A program made the translations under genes and the position numbers. A stretch of 64,000 nucleotides of DNA from Stenotrophomonas sp. BIO128-Bstrain. Its GTDB lineage: Bacteria > Pseudomonadota > Gammaproteobacteria > Xanthomonadales > Xanthomonadaceae. The notes beneath the pieces were generated by a model. That model had not been told where the DNA came from. It was given only the letters and a program-made list of their open reading frames with translations, and did no database searches. Numbering within the stretch: the stretch's first letter is position 1; each line of letters opens with the position of its first letter. The stretch is from contig NZ_CP124620.1 in the NCBI RefSeq assembly GCF_030128875.1, positions 2,232,001-2,296,000 of the forward strand, read 5' to 3'. This document shows, piece by piece, positions 21,710 to 29,812 of the stretch.

Positions 21710-22765
21710 TCATTCCGGGATCTGCACCTCGAATCCACGCTCGCGCAACTGATCGATGTAGCCGCCGGGCGTGACCAGCGAGGTCACCGGCACCGTCGCG
21801 AAGGTCACCGCGTTGCGTGCCAGCGCGTCGCTGGCCATGGAGATCCATTTGCGGTGAGCCTGGGCATCGACGTCGGTAAGGCCGCGGCGGCGCCCGAAGT
21901 CACTGTTGGCCACCGCATCCACGCAGGCCACGTACTGCCCTTTCACTGCAAGGCGCTGCAGCGCCTGGATATCACCCACGGCCCAGGCATTGGCCCGCTC
22001 GGCCAGCAGCGGCAGCCCGTGCTCGATCACCTCCAGCGTGCGACGGAAGCATTCCACGTCCTGCAGGGCCGTCCCGCGCACTTCCTTCAACGCCTGCCGC
22101 GGGTCGGCGATCTTGATGGTGACCTGGGTCGACACCGGCTTGAGGCCGTGTGTCTTGCTGGCCTTCTCGATGATCCTGGAGACCGGCGAGGATCGGCCGA
22201 GCCCCACATCCTTGAGGGCGGCGGCGTACAACTGCGTGGCCGCCACCAGCGGGCGGTCTTTCTCGATGCCATTGTCGCGCCCGATGTGACGCTGCTTGAG
22301 CAGCGCCCAGCGTGCATAGAGATCGGGCGGCAGTACCTCGCGCAGCGTGCGTCCGTCCGGATCGCGCGCCGCCTTCATCGCCGCAGGCGCCAGGGTCAGG
22401 CGGCGGAAGAACCCCACATCGGCATCCAGCGTCCAGCCGGGTGAGCCGAGCACCTCCTGGGCACTGGCGATCACCGCCTGCACCTCGTCGGCGCGCCAGT
22501 CCAGCTTGGCCGGCAGCGGCGAGACGGTGCCGAGAATCCACAGTGTGTGCCCCTGGCTGTTGCGGACCTGCCACATGCCCGGCCCCGGCTGCACGCCGGA
22601 GACCAGCACCGGGGCAAGGTCGATCACCTCGCCCGCCGCCTGCGCCGGTACCGGTACCGGTTCCTGCGCCGGCGCATGGACCTGGGCATTGGCATGGACC
22701 GCGCCGCCGAGCAGCACCGCCATGCCCCACACCAGTGCGTTCCCTGCACGTCCTGCGTTGGCCAT
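21710..22765 (-). CDS. TraB/GumN family protein
   Basis: A 351-residue exported protein. It starts MANAGRAGNALVWGMAVLLGGAVHANA, a signal peptide (cleavage near residue 27), after a good AAAGGT site. The body has the TraB/GumN features QGHTLWILGTVSPLP near residue 80, and a C-terminal LARNAVTFATVPVTSLVTPGGYIDQLRERGFEV. GumN lies in the xanthan gene cluster of Xanthomonas, but the family, related to TIKI-type proteases, has no proven role there. Several family histidines or glutamates cannot be checked by eye. It is monocistronic. Confidence 0.82.
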   Translation of the reverse strand: MANAGRAGNALVWGMAVLLGGAVHANAQVHAPAQEPVPVPAQAAGEVIDLAPVLVSGVQPGPGMWQVRNSQGHTLWILGTVSPLPAKLDWRADEVQAVIASAQEVLGSPGWTLDADVGFFRRLTLAPAAMKAARDPDGRTLREVLPPDLYARWALLKQRHIGRDNGIEKDRPLVAATQLYAAALKDVGLGRSSPVSRIIEKASKTHGLKPVSTQVTIKIADPRQALKEVRGTALQDVECFRRTLEVIEHGLPLLAERANAWAVGDIQALQRLAVKGQYVACVDAVANSDFGRRRGLTDVDAQAHRKWISMASDALARNAVTFATVPVTSLVTPGGYIDQLRERGFEVQIPE

Positions 22766-22861
22766 GTGACCTTTCCGAAGTGAGTTGCTGCGCAGCGTAA
22801 GGCGGCGCGCGGCCGGCTGCGTAAAGTTTGCGTTGCACCGGAACGCCGGCTGCAACGAACA

Positions 22862-22883
22862 AGGGCAGCCGGTTGGCTGCCCT
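22862..22883 (-). terminator. Terminator hairpin downstream of tRNA-Leu
   Basis: The perfect stem AGGGCAGCC/GGCTGCCCT with a 4-base loop is followed on the minus strand by TTGTTCGTT. It lies 67 bases past the tRNA 3' end. Confidence 0.7.
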
Positions 22884-22949
22884 CGCGTGGAATCATCACC
22901 GGCGTGCGTCGATCGCAGCGCGATCAGAACCCACGCCAAGGGGAAGCCT

Positions 22950-23036
22950 TGGTGCCCGGGGCCGGAATCGAACCGGCATGGGGTCGCCCCCGGCGGATTT
23001 TAAGTCCGATGCGTCTACCAGTTTCGCCACCCGGGC
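22950..23036 (-). tRNA. tRNA-Leu(UAA)
   Basis: An 87-base class II tRNA including an encoded CCA. The acceptor arm pairs GCCCGGG with CCCGGGC. The anticodon stem-loop reads CGGACTTAAAATCCG, giving anticodon UAA. It has the long variable arm and the T-loop GGTTCGATTCC. No strong promoter is visible directly upstream. The identity matches E. coli leuZ, which in that species directly follows glyW and cysT. Confidence 0.97.
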
Positions 23037-23102
23037 AACGGCGCGCATAGGGTGCCTGATCGCGCCCGGTTTTGGAATGCACGCACGCCGGGGCGATGGC
23101 AC

Positions 23103-24512
23103 TCAGATCGCCCTGGAATACCGCACCGGCTGGTCCGGCTGCGCCAGATAACGGTCGAAGCACATCGCCAGCAGCCGCAGCAGCGGGCGCCCGCGTTCGC
23201 TGGCGCGTACCACGCCGTGCGCGTAGTCGGCCAGGCCGTCGGCCTGCAGCGTGGCCAGCGCGCGCAGCCCGTCGGCGAAATACGCCTCGAAGTCCACGCC
23301 ATGCCGTGCTGCCAGCGCGGCGCCATCCACTTCGCCCTGGCACATCAGCTGGCCGATCAGCTCGGCGCGCAGTACGTCGTCCTCGTCCAGCTGCAGGCCA
23401 CGCCAGACCGGCAGGCGCCCTGCATCGACGGCCGCCTCCCAGGCCGGCAGCTCGCGCGGGTTCTGGCTGTAGGTGTCGCCGATGTGGCTGATCGCGCTGG
23501 CGCCCAGGCCGACCAGATCGGTATCGGCATGCGTGGTGTAGCCCATGAAGTTGCGGTGCAGCTGGCCCGCGCGTTGTGCCCGCGACAGATCCTCCTCCGG
23601 CAATGCGAAGTGGTCCATGCCGATGTACTGATAGCCCGCCTCGGAAAGCCGTTGCACCGCCAGGCCGAGCAGGGCGAGCTTCTGGTCGGGACCGGGCAGA
23701 TCCGCATCGGCGATCTGGCGCTGCGCGCGGAACAGGTGCGGCAGGTGGGCATAGCCGTAAACCGCCAGGCGATCGGGGCGCTCACGCAACACCGTTTCCA
23801 GTGTCTGCGCGAAGCCGGCCAGCGTCTGCTTCGGCAGGCCATAGATCAGATCGACATTGACCGAACGCAGCCCGTACTCGCGGCACGCGCGCAGGATGTC
23901 CAGGGTGGCCTCCACGCCCTGCTCGCGGTTGATCGCCTTCTGAACGTCCGGATCGAAATCCTGCACGCCCAGGCTGGCGCGGTTGAAGCCCAGCGCGGCC
24001 AAGCCGGCGATGTCGGCGCGGGTGACGAAGCGCGGGTCCAGTTCGATGGAGAAATCGCGTGCGGCCGCAGTGCTGAAATTGAAGCGCTCGCGCAGCCCCT
24101 CGAGCAGCTCACGCATCTGTGCTGGCGCGAGGAAGTTCGGCGTGCCGCCACCGAGGTGCAGCTGGATCACTTCGCGGGCCGGATCGAACTGCGGCGCCAT
24201 CAGGTCCGCCTCGCTCAGCACGCGGGCGACGTAGCTGATGCCCTTGCTGTGGTCGCGGGTGATGACACGGTTGCAGCCGCAGTAGAAGCATGGGCTGCTG
24301 CAGTAAGGCACGTGCACATACAGCGACAGCGGCCGGCCGAGCCGGTTGCTGCCGGCGATGGCCTCGCGCAGGGCCAGCTCGCCATACCCGTCATGGAAGT
24401 GCGGCGCGGTCGGATAGGAGGTGTAGCGCGGCCCGGGCCGGTCGTGGCGGCGCAGCAGCTCGGGGTCGAAGTGCCAGGCAAGCCCGGCGGCGGCAGGCGA
24501 GAAAGTATCCAT
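23103..24512 (-). CDS. hemN: HemN, oxygen-independent coproporphyrinogen III oxidase
   Basis: A 469-residue radical-SAM enzyme that decarboxylates coproporphyrinogen III to protoporphyrinogen IX without oxygen. The cluster motif CSSPCFYCGC (Cys71, Cys75, Cys78, Cys80) matches the HemN CxxxCxxC pattern. PGPRYTSYPTAPHF near the N-terminus and the length indicate true HemN, not the shorter HemW. The start MDTFSP is preferred to an in-frame ATG 15 bases upstream. A half-conserved ANR/FNR-like site lies 35 bases upstream of the start. Confidence 0.96.
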   Translation of the reverse strand: MDTFSPAAAGLAWHFDPELLRRHDRPGPRYTSYPTAPHFHDGYGELALREAIAGSNRLGRPLSLYVHVPYCSSPCFYCGCNRVITRDHSKGISYVARVLSEADLMAPQFDPAREVIQLHLGGGTPNFLAPAQMRELLEGLRERFNFSTAAARDFSIELDPRFVTRADIAGLAALGFNRASLGVQDFDPDVQKAINREQGVEATLDILRACREYGLRSVNVDLIYGLPKQTLAGFAQTLETVLRERPDRLAVYGYAHLPHLFRAQRQIADADLPGPDQKLALLGLAVQRLSEAGYQYIGMDHFALPEEDLSRAQRAGQLHRNFMGYTTHADTDLVGLGASAISHIGDTYSQNPRELPAWEAAVDAGRLPVWRGLQLDEDDVLRAELIGQLMCQGEVDGAALAARHGVDFEAYFADGLRALATLQADGLADYAHGVVRASERGRPLLRLLAMCFDRYLAQPDQPVRYSRAI

Positions 24513-24546
24513 GCCGCCAGCGTGCACGCGCGCGGGCGCGCACGCA

Positions 24547-24560
24547 TTGCGTCAGATCAA
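24547..24560 (-). promoter_or_regulatory. Degenerate ANR/FNR-like site upstream of hemN
   Basis: On the minus strand TTGAT-CTGA-CGCAA matches 8 of 10 positions of TTGAT-N4-ATCAA. It is 35 bases before the hemN start and overlaps the haemoglobin stop codon. hemN is a classical ANR/FNR target in proteobacteria. Confidence 0.5.
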
Positions 24561-24994
24561 TTCAGGCCCTGGCGGCCGACCAGCGGCAGGCTTGGCCAAC
24601 GCAGCATCTGGAAGCGACGCCAGAACGTATCGGCGATCCGCCCGGCAACGTCATCGGCCAGCCGCTGCATCGGCGGATTGCCACATTCGGCGGTGGTCTG
24701 CCGGAACAGGGCCAGCCAGCGGTCGAACAGATCGCGGTCGAGCTCATCCATGGCCATGTGCTTGGGCATCGGCGCGCCTTTGAAGCGGCGCGTGCCGCGC
24801 AGCATCGCCGACCAGAAATCGACCAGTTGGGCCAGGTGCGCATCCCAGTCGTGAATCCGTGCCGCGAAGACCGGCCCCAGCCGCGGCTCCTCGCGGACGC
24901 GCGCATAGAAGTCATGCACCAGCCGGGTGACCTCATCTTCGCTGCACAGGTCCGGCGCAGGGAGAGGCAGCGCGTTGTCGGTGGGATCGGCCAT
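24557..24994 (-). CDS. Group III truncated haemoglobin
   Basis: A 145-residue globin. FYARVREEPRLGPVFAARIHDWDAHLAQLVDFWSAML, followed by GTRRFKGAPMPKHM, is the hallmark of group III truncated haemoglobins, with the proximal haem histidine at His79. Such proteins bind oxygen or nitric oxide and are linked to microaerobic growth or NO detoxification. A perfect ANR/FNR box is centred about 60 bases upstream of the start. The gene ends 45 bases before hemN, so both may be read from the same transcript. Confidence 0.92.
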   Translation of the reverse strand: MADPTDNALPLPAPDLCSEDEVTRLVHDFYARVREEPRLGPVFAARIHDWDAHLAQLVDFWSAMLRGTRRFKGAPMPKHMAMDELDRDLFDRWLALFRQTTAECGNPPMQRLADDVAGRIADTFWRRFQMLRWPSLPLVGRQGLN

Positions 24995-25046
24995 GAACGT
25001 CCTCGGGCGGCAACGCCCAGCATCGGCGGCAGCGCGTGCCGCTGCC

Positions 25047-25060
25047 TTGATCAGAATCAA
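25047..25060. promoter_or_regulatory. Perfect ANR/FNR box between the haemoglobin and CcoG-like genes
   Basis: TTGATCAGAATCAA matches TTGAT-N4-ATCAA at all ten conserved positions. It lies between divergent genes, about 53 bases from the haemoglobin start and 123 bases from the plus-strand membrane protein. It can serve either or both promoters. Confidence 0.85.
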
Positions 25061-25182
25061 TGAAGGCCGTCGCGAAGCCTTCTAGTCTGGGAGCTCGACA
25101 GGAAGCGCGCACCCGCGATCCCGGCCCCCGGTCGGCGCGAAGTATAGCCGTGCCCTGCCCCCTCCTCCTGACCGTGGCCGCA

Positions 25183-25476
25183 ATGAACGACCTGCACGAC
25201 CCGCCCGACGGCAGCCGCCGACGGCTGATCCAGCAATGGGGCGCCATCCTGTGGCCCAGTTTCGTCGCAGCCGGCCTGGCCAGCGTGGTGTTCTTCGCGT
25301 TCGTCGACCCGCTGCGCCTGCGCGACATCACCTTCCCGCAACACGAGATCAGCCGCGAACTGGGCTACACACTGGGGTTCTTCATGTTCTGGGCGGTCAC
25401 CGCCGCCGCCAGCACGATCACCTGGTACCTGCTGCGGCCGATGCCCGGCGACGACGACGATCTGCCGCTGGGGTGA
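25183..25476 (+). CDS. Small two-helix membrane protein preceding the CcoG-like gene
   Basis: A 97-residue protein with two transmembrane segments (about residues 21-42 and 62-86). LYTLGFFMF-like text and a charged end (DDDD) are seen. It ends 2 bases before the start of the CcoG-like gene, so the two are co-translated. No family is recognised. Its position suggests a membrane partner of that ferredoxin, or a regulator of the same respiratory step; this is inferred from context only. Confidence 0.75.
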   Translation: MNDLHDPPDGSRRRLIQQWGAILWPSFVAAGLASVVFFAFVDPLRLRDITFPQHEISRELGYTLGFFMFWAVTAAASTITWYLLRPMPGDDDDLPLG

Positions 25477-25478
25477 CC

Positions 25479-26564
25479 ATGACAGACCGCCTCACCCTGC
25501 ATCTTGTCGATCCACCACCGGCACCGCCGCCCACCGTTCGCCGCGCGCCACTGCGCTGGCGGCCGCTGCTGTCGGCGCTGCTGCTGGCCGGCTTCTATGC
25601 CCTGCCGTGGCTGCGCTGGGAGGGCCGCCAGGCACTGTTGTTCGACCTGACCGCGCGCCGTTTCGATCTGTTCGGCTGGACGCTCTGGCCGCAGGACGTG
25701 GGCATCCTGCTGGGGCTGGCCGCCGTGCTGGCCACCACCCTGGTGCTGCTGACCAACCTGGCTGGCCGGGTCTGGTGCGGCCATGTCTGCCCGCAGACCT
25801 TGTGGAGCCGGTTGTTCCGCTGGATCGAACAGGCCGCCGCGCACTGCCTGCCGGCCGCACCGGCGCGCGCGGCCAAGCATCTGCTGTGGCTGCTGGTGGC
25901 CGCGTGGACCGGCATCACCTTCGTGGGCTTTTTCAGCCCGATCCACGGTCTGGTCGGCACGCCGTGGCCGCCGGCCTGGAGCGGCTGGGAAACGTTCTGG
26001 ATCCTGTTCTATGCCGCCGCCACCTGGGGCAACGCGGGCTTCCTGCGTGAACATGTCTGTCGCGAGTTGTGCCCGTATGCGCGCGTCCACGGCGTGTTCT
26101 GCGACAGCGACACGCCGCGCATGCACTATCACGCGCGTCGCGGTGAGCCACGTGGCCCGCGCGTGGCGGGGTTGGGTGGCGTGCAGGACCGTGGCCGCGG
26201 ACTGCTCGATCCCACCAGCGCCAGCGATTACGCGTTCCGCGCCGCGCATGAGGACATCGCCGGCCCCATGCCGCACTTCAGCGCCGATCGGCTCGGCGAT
26301 TGCCTGGATTGCGGGGACTGCGTCACCGCCTGTCCGATGGCGCTGGACGTGCGCGCCGGGCCGCATGCCGATTGCATCGGCTGTGGCGACTGCCAGGACG
26401 CCTGCGATGCGCGCATGCGTGCGTGGCAGTTCCCGACCGGTCTGATCCGCCGTGCCAGCCCGTCAGCCATGCAGCAACGCCCGCCACGCTGGATCCGCCC
26501 GCGCACGCTTGCCGCGGCCAGCACGCTGCTGGCCCTGCTGGGCATCGGTCTCCATTACCTGTAG
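25479..26564 (+). CDS. CcoG/RdxA-like 4Fe-4S membrane protein, short form
   Basis: A 361-residue polyferredoxin with about five membrane segments. Redox cysteines are at CGHVCPQT (Cys100, Cys104) and CRELCPYAR (Cys194, Cys198). Two 4Fe-4S motifs follow: CLDCGDCVTACP (Cys275, 278, 281, 285) and CIGCGDCQDACD (Cys299, 302, 305, 309). The layout matches CcoG, which reduces copper for cbb3 oxidase assembly. It is about 100 residues shorter than usual CcoG because the C-terminal Ig-like FixG_C domain is replaced by a single helix. No ccoNOP genes are nearby. An ANR box lies upstream. Confidence 0.85.
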   Translation: MTDRLTLHLVDPPPAPPPTVRRAPLRWRPLLSALLLAGFYALPWLRWEGRQALLFDLTARRFDLFGWTLWPQDVGILLGLAAVLATTLVLLTNLAGRVWCGHVCPQTLWSRLFRWIEQAAAHCLPAAPARAAKHLLWLLVAAWTGITFVGFFSPIHGLVGTPWPPAWSGWETFWILFYAAATWGNAGFLREHVCRELCPYARVHGVFCDSDTPRMHYHARRGEPRGPRVAGLGGVQDRGRGLLDPTSASDYAFRAAHEDIAGPMPHFSADRLGDCLDCGDCVTACPMALDVRAGPHADCIGCGDCQDACDARMRAWQFPTGLIRRASPSAMQQRPPRWIRPRTLAAASTLLALLGIGLHYL

Positions 26565-26618
26565 TGGCGCCGCGTTGGCGGTTGTCCCCGTCCCGATTCC
26601 CGGTCCCCCGACCCGGTT

Positions 26619-26867
26619 TCAGCGAGCGCGCGGTCGCGCACTGCGTGGGGGCACCAACTGGGCGCGCCGCACGATCCCCAACTGTTCGATGATCAACGCC
26701 AGCTCATTGGTGACACGGGTTCGCGCGGTGCCCTGCGCCGGTGGGACCAGTCGCTCCAGCACGCGCTGGTAGGTGGACCAGAATTCCGGGCCGCAGCCAT
26801 GTTTCACGTAGCTGGCTTCCAGCTCGGTTCGCACTCCGTCAGCCAAGTCATGTTCGCCGTATTCCAT
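26619..26867 (-). CDS. Small hypothetical protein
   Basis: An 82-residue protein starting MEYGEHDLADGVRTELEASYVKHG. GGAGGT lies at good spacing upstream, so the start is firm. The protein is soluble and mostly helical in pattern, with a basic C-terminus (PPRSARPRAR). It contains one cysteine and no known motif. It is monocistronic, downstream of a direct repeat and possible promoter. The function is unknown. Confidence 0.7.
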   Translation of the reverse strand: MEYGEHDLADGVRTELEASYVKHGCGPEFWSTYQRVLERLVPPAQGTARTRVTNELALIIEQLGIVRRAQLVPPRSARPRAR

Positions 26868-26919
26868 ACGACCTCCGTGGGACTTGCTTGCTTCAGGGAC
26901 GACAAAACCCCCTCAGGGG

Positions 26920-26941
26920 CGGATTCACTTCGGGTTCACTT
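26920..26941. repeat. Tandem 11-bp direct repeat upstream of the 82-residue gene
   Basis: CGGATTCACTT and CGGGTTCACTT follow each other directly. The repeat lies just downstream of a possible minus-strand promoter (TTGACT at 26966-26971, A/T-rich -10 near 26943). It looks like an operator. The remaining sequence up to the BLUF stop at 27145 shows no gene. Confidence 0.45.
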
Positions 26942-27144
26942 AAAATTTGCACTTCCTTTGCATTAAGTCAATTACCACACGGCCAAAGGCCACGCCCCTG
27001 ATGAATGGTTCATCTCGCGCCTGCGCCCGCATCTGCATCATGCAGGGCGCATATTGACAGCAGCATGTCAGCGCGGCGGCGGATACTCCGCCTCTGGCCG
27101 GCTCCTGGTATCAGCCCCTGCGGGTAAACGCTGCAGGCGTCATC

Positions 27145-27606
27145 TCATTCCGCTGCCGAGCGCACCGGCTGTGACGCGGCCTGCCCGGGCAGGTGCGGGG
27201 CGACGAACTGCAGCAGCCGCTCCATCCCGCTGCCCGCCGGCGAGCCGCCGGCGATACGGTCTGCGAAAGCCTCCCAGTCACCTGCCGAGAGCACCTCGAT
27301 CAAGGCAGGCTCCACGCCCAGCCAGCGCATGCTCCAGTACGGGAAAAAGCGCTGCGGTACGCGCGCGTGGCCGAGCTTGTGGATGGCGCGATGGCTGCGC
27401 GCCTGCAACACCCGCTCATGCACCGCCGACACCCCGTCATCGGGACCTTCGAAGTACTGCAGGAAACGACTTCCGTCGCACAGCAGTACGCCGGTTACCC
27501 CCGCCAGGCTGTTGAAGCGGATGGCATCCTCGACAAGGGCGTCAAGATGCGCCGCAGACAGCGGGCCCGCAACGTCGCTGACATACGCGATCGCGCATAA
27601 GGGCAT
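27145..27606 (-). CDS. BLUF-domain blue-light photoreceptor (copy 2), next to the KaiC/kinase locus
   Basis: A 153-residue short BLUF protein starting MPLCAIAYVSD, with CGGAG 7 bases upstream. All key residues are present at canonical spacing: Tyr8, Asn32 (FNSLAGVTG), Gln50 (SRFLQYFEG), Trp91 and Met93. The tail after residue 100 is helical with no output domain, so it must signal through another protein. It lies 151 bases downstream of the hybrid histidine kinase, on the same strand; this gap may hold its own promoter. It is a paralogue of the BLUF gene at 21145-21600. Confidence 0.94.
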   Translation of the reverse strand: MPLCAIAYVSDVAGPLSAAHLDALVEDAIRFNSLAGVTGVLLCDGSRFLQYFEGPDDGVSAVHERVLQARSHRAIHKLGHARVPQRFFPYWSMRWLGVEPALIEVLSAGDWEAFADRIAGGSPAGSGMERLLQFVAPHLPGQAASQPVRSAAE

Positions 27607-27757
27607 GGGTAAACTCCGACATTCTCAAAGCACTATGCTGGCACTTTCAGGTATCTAAATAAAGCCGCTGGCTGAAGCATTCAGATGCCGCCGCAAACGA
27701 AAGTTTCCATCGCGCGGTGGTTTCGTCACCCGGGCCGCTGCGGGCAGCCGCGCGCAC

Positions 27758-29812
27758 TCACTGCCGCGTGGCGATCGAACTACGTACTGCCTCACTGAAT
27801 GCATCGAGCAGGAACGGCTTGGCGATCATCGCCATGCCGTTGTCGAGGAACGCCGAGCGTTCCTGCGCCTTCTCCGCGTAGCCGGTCATGAACAGCACCG
27901 GCAGGGATGGCCGCGTCTGCCGCGCGATTTCCGCCAGCTGCCGCCCATTGAGACCGGGCAGCCCGACATCGGTGATCAGCAGGTCGATCTTCTTCGACGA
28001 GCCAAGGATGGGAATGGCGCCATCGGCGTCGCCGACCACCTCGGCGGTATACCCGAGATCCTCAAGCACCACCGTCACCAGCATCCGCACCTGCTCGTCG
28101 TCCTCCACCACCAGGATCGACTGCCCGGCGCCAAGCGATACCGCCTGCGCGTTCGGCGTGTCCTCATCCTCGGCCGGGTCGTGCACCACCGGCATGAACA
28201 AGGACACCGTCGTGCCCTGCCCTGGCGTGGAGTCCACGGTGATGTGGCCCCCGGACTGCTGCATGAAGCCGTAGATCATCGACATGCCCAGCCCGGTGCC
28301 CTTGCCGATCGGCTTGGTGGTGAAGAACGGCTCGAAGATCCGTTCGACCACCTCCGGCGGCATGCCGGTGCCGGTATCGGACACGGCCACCACGGCGTAC
28401 TCGCCGGCCGGGATGGTCGGCACCTCCGCCTCGGCGACATGCACATGCGAGGTGCGCAGCCGCAACTCTCCACCATCGGGCATGGCATCGCGTGCGTTGA
28501 TGGCCAGATTGAGCAGCGCGCTTTCAAACTGGTTGCTGTCCAGGTTCGCGCGCAGCGGGGTATCGCTGGTCACCATCTGGATGCGGATCGTTTCCCCCAG
28601 GGTGCTGCGCAGCAGGTGCTGGACCGACCCCACCAGTGCGTTGAGTTCGACGGTTTTCGAATCCAGCGATTGCCGGCGCGAGAACGCCAGCAGGCGCTGG
28701 GTCAACGCGGCCGCACGCTGGCTGGAGGCGGTGGCGGCATCCAGGAACCGTTCCAACCCTTCCATGCGCCCCATTTCCACGCGCATGCGCATGATGTCCA
28801 GCGAGGACAGGATGCCGGTCAGCATGTTGTTGAAGTCATGCGCGATGCCGCCGGTGAGCTGGCCGATCGCATCCATCTTCTGCGACTGGCGCAGTGCGGC
28901 TTCGCTGGCTTCGCGCGCGGCCATCTGGTGTTCCAGTTCGGCGGTGCGCTCGGCCACCATCGCCTCCAGGTCCAGCGCGTGCTGCTGGCTGGTCTCCAGG
29001 GCCAGTTTGGAGGCGGTGATATCGGTGACGAACACGTGGAACCCGTCGGGCGTTCCATCCGCATCAACGCGTGGCGAGTAGCGGATCTCACTGTCGCGCC
29101 GCCGGCCATCGCTGAACGGCCAGTTCGCCTCGAACACGATGTGCTCGCCGGCCAGCGCACGTTCGATCAACGGCCGGCGACTGGTCCACACTTCCTGCCC
29201 GAACACGTCGGGCACACGCCTGCCGATCACGTCCGAAACCGGCCGCTCGAACCAGGCTTCATACGCCTTGTTGGCGAAACGGTAATTCAGGTCACGGTCG
29301 ATGAAGGCGATCAGCACCGGCATCGCGTCGGCCACCAGGCGCAGTTCGGCTTCGCTGCGCTCCAGCGCGGCACGCCCATCGGCCAGCGCCCGCATCTGGT
29401 CACGCACCAGGAACTGCTTGTCGCGCGCGCGCAGCGCACTGCGCACCGAACTCAGCAGCGAGCTGCTGCCCAGTGGCCGGTCCAGTTCGATGATGTTGAT
29501 CGCGAGCTGCAGGCCGGCGTCGGCCAACGGCCGCTTCTGCGAGCGCGGGGACCGCAGCAGGATGAAGGGTATATCCGACCAGGACGGTTGCCGGGCCAGA
29601 GGCTCGAGCAGGGCAGCCGTGCCTTTCGCCACGGCCTCCTCGGTGACCACCACCGCGCCCACCTCGTCATCAAGCGCATCGGCCAACCACGCCAGGCTTT
29701 CGTGGATCGTGGTCCGCAACCCGGCGGCGTTGAGCACGGCAGCGATGCTCGGCGCATCACGCCCGAACGGTGCAACGATGTGCACCACGCCGGACGTGGC
29801 GTCAGTCTGCAC
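27758..29812 (-). CDS. Hybrid histidine kinase: pseudo-receiver, PAS, HisKA, HATPase, receiver
   Basis: A 684-residue soluble sensor kinase. Residues 1-130 resemble a receiver domain, but the phospho-acceptor position reads VVVTEEA and the usual Lys-Pro is ELDRPL, so it is a pseudo-receiver. A PAS domain covers about 155-270, then a short coiled coil. The kinase core has GGIAHDFNNML (His325), NLAINARDAMP, DTGTGM and GKGTGLGMS. The C-terminal receiver has Asp615, Thr643 and Lys665. The start overlaps the kaiC stop by 11 bases, so the two were one operon. Kinases of this plan accompany KaiC-like ATPases in several non-cyanobacterial genomes. The input signal is unknown. Confidence 0.93.
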   Translation of the reverse strand: MQTDATSGVVHIVAPFGRDAPSIAAVLNAAGLRTTIHESLAWLADALDDEVGAVVVTEEAVAKGTAALLEPLARQPSWSDIPFILLRSPRSQKRPLADAGLQLAINIIELDRPLGSSSLLSSVRSALRARDKQFLVRDQMRALADGRAALERSEAELRLVADAMPVLIAFIDRDLNYRFANKAYEAWFERPVSDVIGRRVPDVFGQEVWTSRRPLIERALAGEHIVFEANWPFSDGRRRDSEIRYSPRVDADGTPDGFHVFVTDITASKLALETSQQHALDLEAMVAERTAELEHQMAAREASEAALRQSQKMDAIGQLTGGIAHDFNNMLTGILSSLDIMRMRVEMGRMEGLERFLDAATASSQRAAALTQRLLAFSRRQSLDSKTVELNALVGSVQHLLRSTLGETIRIQMVTSDTPLRANLDSNQFESALLNLAINARDAMPDGGELRLRTSHVHVAEAEVPTIPAGEYAVVAVSDTGTGMPPEVVERIFEPFFTTKPIGKGTGLGMSMIYGFMQQSGGHITVDSTPGQGTTVSLFMPVVHDPAEDEDTPNAQAVSLGAGQSILVVEDDEQVRMLVTVVLEDLGYTAEVVGDADGAIPILGSSKKIDLLITDVGLPGLNGRQLAEIARQTRPSLPVLFMTGYAEKAQERSAFLDNGMAMIAKPFLLDAFSEAVRSSIATRQ

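Noticed and set aside
27606..27758. A sigma-54 promoter (TGGCAC near 27640)
   Set aside because: TGGCAC occurs but the -12 element (TTGC at the required distance) is missing and the orientation faces away from the BLUF gene.
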